Source: an uncultured Lachnospiraceae bacterium (GTDB lineage: Bacteria; Bacillota; Clostridia; Lachnospirales; Lachnospiraceae). Taken from it: a stretch of DNA of 5,086 nt. The stretch spans positions 1 to 5,086 of the forward strand of contig CAMKMR010000154.1 in assembly GCA_946413945.1 (NCBI GenBank), in the 5' to 3' direction. Of the stretch, positions 1 to 4,689 are shown one piece after another. Within the stretch, counting starts at the first letter, position 1; each line of letters begins with the position of its first letter. The notes under the pieces were generated by a model. That model was not told where the DNA came from, searched no databases, and saw only the letters and a program-made list of their open reading frames with translations. The translations under genes were made by a program, and so were the position numbers.

Positions 1-1
1 C

Positions 2-829
2 TTTTACATTAAAGATGCAAATGAATATTGGAAAGACTATAGAAAAAAACTGACAGATCTGCTGTTAGAAAGATATGAAGTATTCCAGCCAGAAAAAAAA
101 TCTAAGCTGAGTCTCCTTATATTAGGTGGGGGATATTCAAATGATATCGACCTAGAAAGATTAAAGGATAAATATGAGATTACCATAATGGATATAGATA
201 AGAATGCCGAAGAGTTCCATCAGAAAAAAGGTGGTATAAACTATATCAGAGATTCATTTACATGTGTAGGAGAAAAGGAACATAAAAAATTTTATGGAGA
301 TATGCTTGATTTTCTAAGGATTTCTCCACAAAGGAGAGACTTTGTTATATTTGATAAAATTGCCTTGATTATGTTAGATGATAAAAATTGGGAAATGAGG
401 GTTACAGATAAAATACCTGAGTCAGATATCATAATAGCGGCAGGACTTCATAGTCAGCTCTTTACCTTATTCCCATATTTGTATGAAATAATAGCAGAAA
501 ATCTTTATGATAAAGGACTTCTTGATACCAGAGGAGAAAATCTTGCTAAACTTTATGAAGATTCTTGTTTTATGGAAAGGATCAGAAATAAAAATGAAAG
601 ATTTATTCCAAAGTTTAATGAGGAGATTTTCATTAAAGCAAGAAAGAATGCTATATTTTCACTTGAAACAGGTGGAGTCGAAGGTGCATGCGAGGCTATA
701 GAAGATATAGAGACAACGTATAAGGATAAAATAGTTTCAAGGGATCATCTTGAATGGAACTTTAATCCTAAAGACAATAAAAAATATGACATGGCGGTAT
801 ATGTATTAGATACAGTAAAAAGACTTTAG
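2..829 (+). CDS. Rossmann-fold SAM-dependent methyltransferase-like protein, 5'-partial
   Basis: The reading frame is open from the first complete codon at position 2 to TAG at 827-829, giving 275 visible residues. No ATG, GTG or TTG occurs in frame before the ATG at 188, and the residues before that ATG are needed for the fold, so the true start lies left of the window and 188 is an internal Met. Visible residues 38-48 form a hydrophobic strand running into a glycine-rich turn (LLILGGGYSND), like motif I of class I SAM methyltransferases. A second strand ends in acidic residues (ITIMDID, residues 60-66), like the motif II acid that holds the SAM ribose. A third hydrophobic stretch, DIIIAAGLHSQLF, lies near residue 144. 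This is fold-level evidence; I recognise neither substrate nor named family, and a non-methylating Rossmann protein remains possible. The C-terminal part (ETGGVEGACEAIEDIE and DMAVYVLDTVKRL) has no motif I know. No terminator follows the gene. Confidence 0.72.
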   Translation, partial: FYIKDANEYWKDYRKKLTDLLLERYEVFQPEKKSKLSLLILGGGYSNDIDLERLKDKYEITIMDIDKNAEEFHQKKGGINYIRDSFTCVGEKEHKKFYGDMLDFLRISPQRRDFVIFDKIALIMLDDKNWEMRVTDKIPESDIIIAAGLHSQLFTLFPYLYEIIAENLYDKGLLDTRGENLAKLYEDSCFMERIRNKNERFIPKFNEEIFIKARKNAIFSLETGGVEGACEAIEDIETTYKDKIVSRDHLEWNFNPKDNKKYDMAVYVLDTVKRL

Positions 830-832
830 TTT

Positions 833-861
833 TTGACTTAAAATATAGTTTATGATATAAA
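833..861 (+). promoter_or_regulatory. Sigma-A-like promoter with extended -10, reading into the 48-bp repeat array
   Basis: A -35 box TTGACT (833-838, 5 of 6 to consensus), a 17-bp spacer and a -10 box TATAAA (856-861, 5 of 6) preceded by TGA (853-855), which makes an extended -10. It begins 4 bp after the stop of the methyltransferase-like gene. The predicted transcript starts near 868 and crosses the whole repeat array before the COG2426 gene at 1106, giving a leader of about 235 nt. The boxes are seen directly; activity is inferred. Confidence 0.62.
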
Positions 862-884
862 TTTATGAGGGAAATCTGAGGGTT

Positions 885-1073
885 TGTCGGAGAGTAAACT
901 AACACTAGATCAATGCAGGAGTAATTGAGGTTGATCAGAGAGTAAACTAACACTAGATCAATACAGAAGTAATTGAGGTTGATCAGAGAGTAAACTAACA
1001 CTAGATCAATGCAGAAGTAATTGAGGTTGATCAGAGAGTAAACTAACACTAGATTAATGCAGAAGTTGATCAG
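885..1073 (+). repeat. Four tandem copies of a 48-bp repeat plus a partial fifth
   Basis: Units begin at 885, 933, 981 and 1029 with an exact 48-bp period and no unique spacers. The core AGAGTAAACTAACACTAGAT is identical in all four copies. Copy 1 differs at its left end (TGTCGG instead of GATCAG). Single changes appear elsewhere, for example GCAGG for GCAGA in copy 1, ATACAG for ATGCAG in copy 2, and AGATTA for AGATCA in copy 4. Copy 4 has lost 9 nt (AATTGAGGT) near its end and runs straight into GATCAG of a fifth unit at 1068-1073. All three forward frames contain stops inside the unit, so it does not code on the + strand. TTGATC and its reverse complement GATCAA alternate along the array. 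It ends 22 bp before the ribosome binding site at 1096. Confidence 0.95.
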
Positions 1074-1095
1074 TGTGGAAGTTTCAGATTATGAT

Positions 1096-1100
1096 AGGAG
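1096..1100 (+). promoter_or_regulatory. Ribosome binding site fixing the COG2426 gene start
   Basis: AGGAG at 1096-1100 sits 5 bp before ATG 1106. The frame is also open from a GTG at 1073 and an ATG at 1091. Neither has a comparable site upstream, and a start at 1073 would run the gene into the last repeat unit, so 1106 is preferred. Confidence 0.75.
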
Positions 1101-1105
1101 AATTT

Positions 1106-1597
1106 ATGGATTCATTTGTAACCTGGTATCAGCTGCATTTGGCAGGGATATTATCACCAAAAATATTTGTATCGCTTATTTCTATGGTTCCGATGCTTGA
1201 ACTTAGAGGTGGCATTGTAGTAGCAAGACTTTTAAAATTATCACTGGGACAGGCGATTTTTTATTCATTTATCGGAAATATAATCCCAATTCCATTTATT
1301 CTTTTGTTCCTTAGAAAGATATTTGACTGGATGAGACCGACTAAGCTTTTTGGCGGCCTTGTAAGAAAGATGGAAGAAAGAGCTCATAAGAAATCGAGTG
1401 GAGTTGAGAAGGCTGAATTTTTCGGTCTTGTAGGTTTCGTTGGGATTCCTCTTCCAGGTACTGGGGGATGGACAGGAGCACTTATTTCTTCAGTTCTTGA
1501 GATAGATATTAAGAAAGCAAGTCTTGCAATTCTTATAGGACTTGTACTTGCTTCAACAATAGTATCATTTATAAGCTATGGTGTTTTCCATATGTAA
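1106..1597 (+). CDS. COG2426 / Sm_multidrug_ex (PF06695) small integral membrane protein
   Basis: A 163-residue, very hydrophobic protein matching the family annotated as small multidrug export protein. Seen here: SMVPMLELRGGI (residues 26-37), the helix plus GNIIPIPFILLF (57-68), and GIPLPGTGGWTGALI (113-127), the family's signature proline/glycine-rich segment. Likely membrane segments are about 17-43, 48-70, 106-130 (perhaps partly re-entrant) and 137-161, with a charged loop between 71 and 104 (RKMEERAHKK) that is probably cytoplasmic. The length is normal for the family. Despite the name, drug export is not well demonstrated for this family, so transported substrate and physiological role are open. 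It is the first gene after the promoter at 833-861 and is flanked by repeat arrays on both sides. No terminator hairpin follows, and the next gene is on the same strand 173 bp downstream, so co-transcription is plausible. The start at 1106 is chosen on the AGGAG site. Confidence 0.88.
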   Translation: MDSFVTWYQLHLAGILSPKIFVSLISMVPMLELRGGIVVARLLKLSLGQAIFYSFIGNIIPIPFILLFLRKIFDWMRPTKLFGGLVRKMEERAHKKSSGVEKAEFFGLVGFVGIPLPGTGGWTGALISSVLEIDIKKASLAILIGLVLASTIVSFISYGVFHM

Positions 1598-1617
1598 AAT
1601 ATAAGTGATAAAGCTGT

Positions 1618-1760
1618 ATCCGGCAGAGTATAAAGGATAGAATGTAAAAAAACATCCGGAAGATCTTAAAGAATAGTGAAGCCGACAAAAAGGTATAACT
1701 AATAGAATTAAAAGAAGAGCGAAGCGGACAAAAGCTATAACCAATAGAATAAAAAGAGTG
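1618..1760 (+). repeat. Four degenerate direct repeats between the COG2426 and radical SAM genes
   Basis: Related blocks begin at 1618 (ATCCGGCAGAGTATAAAGGA), 1654 (ATCCGGAAGATCTTAAAGAA), 1680 (AGCCGACAAAAAGGTATAAC) and 1723 (AGCGGACAAAAGCTATAACC). Each continues into a TAGAAT- or TAGTG-like element, and three of the four into an A-rich tail. Spacings are irregular (36, 26 and 43 bp), and the last two copies are the most alike over about 40 bp. The stretch fills nearly all of the gap 1598-1770. I see no coding region, terminator or convincing promoter in it: CCGACA with TAGAAT resembles -35/-10 boxes, but the 12-15 bp spacing is too short. Confidence 0.7.
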
Positions 1761-1770
1761 ATATAGTCAG

Positions 1771-2670
1771 ATGAAATATATATCATTATCAGATCATTTA
1801 AAAAATAAATATGGGACTAAGGTATATAAGATCTCACTTCAAAGTGGCTGCAGCTGCCCTAATCGTGATGGAACAGTAAGTACAGGGGGCTGTACATTTT
1901 GTTCTGAAGGCGGTTCAGGAGATTTTGCAGCACCACTGCTTCCTGTAAAGGAACAGATACGCTTAGCAAAGATGAGAGTCGAAAGTAAGATGCCAAAGTC
2001 ACTTGAGGCAAAGGACAGGAAATATATTGCTTATTTCCAGTCCTTTTCTAATACCTATGGAAATCCAGAGAAGCTAAGAAAGCTATATCTTGAAGCAATA
2101 GAAGATGAATCCATTGTGGGGCTTTCCATTGGTACAAGACCGGACTGCCTTGGGGAAGAGATACTGGATATGCTTCAGGAAATTAATAATATAAAGCCTG
2201 TCTGGATAGAATTAGGTCTTCAGACAATAAATGAAAAAACTGCAGAACATATCAATAGAGGCTATAAGTTAGAGGTATTTGAAAAGGCATATAGGGATTT
2301 AAAGAAAAGAAATATAGAAGTTATAGTTCATGTAATCTTAGGCCTTCCGGGAGAAGAAAAAGAAGATATGTTAAATACTGTAAGATATTTAGCAAATCTT
2401 ACGCCGGCACTGGACGGCATAAAACTTCAGCTTTTACATGTGCTTAAAGGAACAAAGTTAGCAGAAGAGTATGGCAGGGAACATTTTAAGATTTTTAGCA
2501 TGGAAGAGTATACAGATCTTGTGGTGGAATGTATTAAATTACTTCCTGAGACTACTGTGATACACAGAATGACTGGAGATGGACCAAGGAAACTGCTGAT
2601 TGAACCGCTCTGGAGTCTGGATAAAAAAAGAGTGTTGAATATGCTGCAAAAGAAGATAAAGTTATTTTAA
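1771..2670 (+). CDS. yhcC: TIGR01212 / COG1242 (YhcC/YtqA) family radical SAM protein
   Basis: A 299-residue radical SAM enzyme, close to the usual family length of about 300-320. The N-terminus (YISLSDHLKNKYGTKVYKIS) is typical. The iron-sulfur cluster cysteines are C29, C41 and C44 in CPNRDG...GGCTFC, the wide C-x11-C-x2-C spacing of this family and not CxxxCxxC. Other family landmarks are YFQSFSNTY (88-96), GLSIGTRPDC (117-126), ELGLQT (147-152), VHVILGLPGE (186-195) and HRMTGDGPRKLL (265-276). The B. subtilis homologue YtqA has, as I recall, been linked to a late step of mnm5(s2)U34 tRNA wobble modification (proposed name MnmL). Applying that here is inference, and no MnmM-type methyltransferase is next to it. 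There is an extra cysteine, C27, two residues before the first cluster cysteine. The ribosome binding site is weak (GAG 12 bp upstream). A GNAT gene follows 26 bp downstream. Confidence 0.93.
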   Translation: MKYISLSDHLKNKYGTKVYKISLQSGCSCPNRDGTVSTGGCTFCSEGGSGDFAAPLLPVKEQIRLAKMRVESKMPKSLEAKDRKYIAYFQSFSNTYGNPEKLRKLYLEAIEDESIVGLSIGTRPDCLGEEILDMLQEINNIKPVWIELGLQTINEKTAEHINRGYKLEVFEKAYRDLKKRNIEVIVHVILGLPGEEKEDMLNTVRYLANLTPALDGIKLQLLHVLKGTKLAEEYGREHFKIFSMEEYTDLVVECIKLLPETTVIHRMTGDGPRKLLIEPLWSLDKKRVLNMLQKKIKLF

Positions 2671-2696
2671 TACTATTTTATAAGGAGACAAAATTT

Positions 2697-3245
2697 ATGA
2701 GATTTGAGAAGAAGAGTTTTTGGGATAAAAACGGAAATGAGTTTATTCTTAGGAATGCTGAGCTCTCTGATGCTTCTGATCTTATCAAATATTTAAAAGT
2801 AACTACTGAAGAAACGCCATATTTAATTCGCGAACCAGAGGAGGTTTCTTTAACGGAGGAGCAGCAAAAAAGATTTCTACAAAGTAAGCTTGATGCTGAA
2901 AGAGAACTTATGTTGGTGGCTATTGTTGATGGAAAACATGTCGGAAATTGTTCGTTAATGAGCGCTGGAGGATACAAACGGTATAGGCATAGATGCAATG
3001 TGGCTATTGCATTATACCAAGAGTATTGTGGAAGAGGGATAGGAAAAGTTATGCTTGAAACAATCCTTGACGTAGCTAGAAACCTGGGATATGAGCAGGC
3101 AGAACTTGAGGTGGTTGCTGAAAACAAGACTGCAATAGCGTTGTATGAAAAAATAGGATTTATAAAATATGGTACCTTACCTGACAATATGAAATATAAA
3201 GACGGAAAATATGTAGATGCATATTGGATGATGAAAAAACTTTAG
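2697..3245 (+). CDS. GNAT-family N-acetyltransferase
   Basis: A 182-residue protein with one GNAT domain that transfers acetyl from acetyl-CoA to an amine. The first strand is EFILRNAELSDASDL (15-29), and the central strands are LMLVAIVDGKHVGNCSL (71-87). Motif A, the CoA pyrophosphate loop, is at 107-120 (YQEYCGRGIGKVML), with Cys111 where Gln or Arg is commonest. The motif B region is VVAENKTAIALYEKIGF (139-155), with Asn143 and Tyr150 in the usual places. The C-terminal YVDAYWMMKKL is typical of the RimI/RimJ-like and spermidine-type subgroups, but I cannot name the substrate; peptide, small amine and antibiotic acetylation are all possible. The start is supported by AAGGAG at 2682-2687, 9 bp before ATG. 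The gene lies 26 bp after the radical SAM gene and is probably in the same transcript, which ends at the hairpin beginning at 3289. Confidence 0.9.
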   Translation: MRFEKKSFWDKNGNEFILRNAELSDASDLIKYLKVTTEETPYLIREPEEVSLTEEQQKRFLQSKLDAERELMLVAIVDGKHVGNCSLMSAGGYKRYRHRCNVAIALYQEYCGRGIGKVMLETILDVARNLGYEQAELEVVAENKTAIALYEKIGFIKYGTLPDNMKYKDGKYVDAYWMMKKL

Positions 3246-3269
3246 TAAAGTATCCTGATGAAGTGAGAT

Positions 3270-3279
3270 GGCCTAGGCC
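3270..3279. repeat. Perfect 10-bp palindrome GGCCTAGGCC
   Basis: GGCCTAGGCC is an exact palindrome placed between the GNAT stop codon and the A-tract of the terminator. It is GC-rich against an AT-rich background. Nothing in the sequence shows a function; it could add a small extra hairpin ahead of the terminator. Confidence 0.6.
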
Positions 3280-3280
3280 C

Positions 3281-3338
3281 AAAAAAAAGGAAAGGTACGA
3301 GCGCACTAAGGATGTGCTTTCGTGCCTTTCCTTTTTTT
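3281..3338. terminator. Bidirectional intrinsic terminator between convergent genes
   Basis: An A8 tract (3281-3288) is followed by the left arm GGAAAGG-TACGA-GC-GCAC (3289-3306), loop TAAGGAT (3307-3313), the right arm GTGC-TT-TCGTG-CCTTTCC (3314-3331) and T7 (3332-3338). GGAAAGG pairs fully with CCTTTCC, TACGA pairs with TCGTG including one G-T wobble, a 2-nt imperfection follows, and GCAC pairs with GTGC. The T-tract serves the + strand radical SAM/GNAT unit, and the A-tract read from the other strand serves the MFS gene ending at 3361. Confidence 0.92.
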
Positions 3339-3360
3339 GATGTTATGGTCATCTGCCCAT

Positions 3361-4578
3361 TTAATTTTTCTCTTTTTTTGAAGCGATGATAAGTAAGATA
3401 AAACCAGCGAATGACAATCCTGCGGAGAAGAGTATCATGGCTGGAACTCCGAAACAATCTACTATCACGCCGCCGATGATATTTCCTACAGCACCACCAA
3501 GGCCAAGAGAAAATGCACCATTAAGTGACTGCCCCATGGCTTTATCTTTTTCATCTAATTTTTCATTAATATAGTAAACTGCAACCGGTGTGTAGACTGC
3601 AAATGCACCGCACTGCATAAACTGAGCAATGAAAAGTATAGCCATATTAGAAGCAAAGAAAGAAAGCAGCATCTTAAATGTAAAGAATAAAGCGCTTATC
3701 ATAAGAAGTCTTGTGGTTGTAAGCTTCTTAGACAGCTTTGCTGTAATTGTCATTACAGGAAGTTCAGTTCCTGCTGCTATGGCTAGTGCAATGCCCATGG
3801 AAGATGAGTCGCCGCCTGCTCTTTCTATAACCTTTATAAGGAACATGTTAAACATGCTGTGGCCCATAAATATAAGTACGGTAGCAATAAGAAAAGGCAT
3901 AAGGAATGGATATCTAGAGAAGAGTCCATTCTCTTTTTTTATATTTAAATCTGAATTCTCATTATTTTCGTGACTATTTGTCTTAGATTTTTCTGCTGTT
4001 GTTGATGCAGCGGGTTTTACATAAGGAAAGACGATAACTGCGACGATAGCAAGGATGCTGAATGATATATAGAGCGGCATCAGTACTGCAGGTCCGAAAT
4101 CCTTTACAAGATATCCAAAAACTATTGATGAAATGGCATAGAATAAAGAACCAGAACCTCTTCCAAGACCAAAGTTGATATTAATTCCGCGGTTAACTGT
4201 ATCCATACAGATTGAGTTATACATTGATGTGATGGACACATCCAGCATGCATACAAGTGTAAAGAGCAGGATGAGTATAATACCATTTGATGGAATAAGA
4301 TGGATCATTACAGCAAATGTAAGAGCTAAAATTTTTAAGCCAATTATCAGCTTTTTTATATCAAGCCAGAGGCTTCTTTCGATATATGAAATAAGAAGCG
4401 GCTGTACGATAACAGAAATAATGGCACCAATTCCGGTTATAAGACCAATGGTTGTACTGCTTTGACCTCTATGTGAAAGATAGACAGCAGTATAGCCCCA
4501 GCTGATAAGATATGATATCCAGAAAAAGATATGCATAAAAATATATATTATCTGGTATTTTTTAGTTTCATTTGACAT
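3361..4578 (-). CDS. Major facilitator superfamily transporter (12 TM, LacY/MFS_1-like type)
   Basis: A 405-residue membrane carrier with twelve predicted helices, at about 10-33, 43-66, 76-96, 98-118, 137-158, 163-186, 225-250, 261-281, 288-308, 311-335, 350-374 and 378-400. The two six-helix halves are joined by a hydrophilic Asn/Glu/Ser/Lys-rich loop at 187-224 (for example NSHENNENSDLNIKKEN), the usual cytoplasmic linker. FGLGRGSGSLFYAISS (136-151) resembles the GRxRxxGSxGY-type segment of the LacY/HcaT-like (MFS_1_like) branch, and FMQCGAFAVYTPVAVYYI (320-337) fits the same branch. That points to proton-coupled uptake of a sugar, nucleoside or aromatic acid, but the substrate cannot be read from sequence and drug efflux is not excluded. 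AGAGG lies 9 bp before ATG and supports the start. The gene converges on the GNAT unit and shares its terminator. Its likely promoter is at 4654-4682. Confidence 0.9.
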   Translation of the reverse strand: MSNETKKYQIIYIFMHIFFWISYLISWGYTAVYLSHRGQSSTTIGLITGIGAIISVIVQPLLISYIERSLWLDIKKLIIGLKILALTFAVMIHLIPSNGIILILLFTLVCMLDVSITSMYNSICMDTVNRGININFGLGRGSGSLFYAISSIVFGYLVKDFGPAVLMPLYISFSILAIVAVIVFPYVKPAASTTAEKSKTNSHENNENSDLNIKKENGLFSRYPFLMPFLIATVLIFMGHSMFNMFLIKVIERAGGDSSSMGIALAIAAGTELPVMTITAKLSKKLTTTRLLMISALFFTFKMLLSFFASNMAILFIAQFMQCGAFAVYTPVAVYYINEKLDEKDKAMGQSLNGAFSLGLGGAVGNIIGGVIVDCFGVPAMILFSAGLSFAGFILLIIASKKEKN

Positions 4579-4609
4579 GGATAAAAACCTCTAAAGTATA
4601 AAATGTGTG

Positions 4610-4650
4610 AAAAAACGATAAGCATATTACGTGAAATATGCTTATCGTTT
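4610..4650 (-). terminator. Perfect 16-bp hairpin with U-tract: alaA terminator and/or MFS leader hairpin
   Basis: AAACGATAAGCATATT (4613-4628) and its exact reverse complement (4635-4650) flank a 6-nt loop. Read on the minus strand, the stem is followed by a run of six T (complement of 4610-4615), the form of an intrinsic terminator. On the plus strand the run is only three T, so it is directional. It lies 40 bp after the alaA stop codon. The promoter at 4654-4682 would start RNA at about 4647, at the foot of the hairpin, so the same element would also sit at the 5' end of the MFS mRNA. Confidence 0.85.
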
Positions 4651-4653
4651 GCT

Positions 4654-4682
4654 AGTATACGCGTATTTTATTTACATGTCGA
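4654..4682 (-). promoter_or_regulatory. Sigma-A-like promoter for the MFS gene, with palindrome over the -10 box
   Basis: On the minus strand TCGACA (complement of 4677-4682, 5 of 6 to TTGACA), a 17-bp spacer and TATACT (complement of 4654-4659, 5 of 6). It lies between the alaA stop and the 16-bp hairpin. A perfect palindrome, ATACGCGTAT (4657-4666), overlaps the -10 box and could be an operator. Boxes and palindrome are seen; function is inferred. Confidence 0.5.
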
Positions 4683-4689
4683 TAACATT

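Noticed and set aside
768..1049. Minus-strand open frame of 93 codons with a 16-residue repeated peptide (LVYSLINLNYFCID-like).
   Set aside because: It exists only because the 48-bp repeat period is a multiple of three. It starts at GTG with no ribosome binding site and overlaps the end of the real + strand gene.
885..1073. Possible CRISPR array.
   Set aside because: The full 48-bp period is conserved with no variable spacers, there are no cas genes nearby, and copies are directly abutting.
1066..1095. Promoter TTGATC-18 bp-TATGAT just ahead of the COG2426 gene.
   Set aside because: The start would fall near 1102, after the AGGAG site, making a leaderless mRNA and wasting a good ribosome binding site. 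The promoter at 833-861 scores better.
1073..1105. Longer version of the COG2426 protein starting at GTG 1073 or ATG 1091.
   Set aside because: Neither has a ribosome binding site, the added residues do not belong to the family's conserved region, and AGGAG is ideally placed for ATG 1106.
1565..1786. Minus-strand open frame of 73 codons, hydrophobic and repetitive.
   Set aside because: It is a translation of the degenerate A-rich repeats, overlaps the ends of both neighbouring real genes, and matches no family.
2678..3187. Minus-strand open frame of 169 codons opposite the GNAT gene.
   Set aside because: It is the antisense shadow of a clear GNAT coding sequence, with low-complexity Ser/Cys/Phe-rich translation and no family match.
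3386..4465. Several + strand open frames inside the MFS gene.
   Set aside because: They are antisense shadows of a confident 12-helix transporter and have no ribosome binding sites or recognisable domains.
4595..4600. TATACT on the minus strand as the MFS promoter -10 box.
   Set aside because: No -35-like sequence lies 16-18 bp upstream, and the start would fall on the ribosome binding site.
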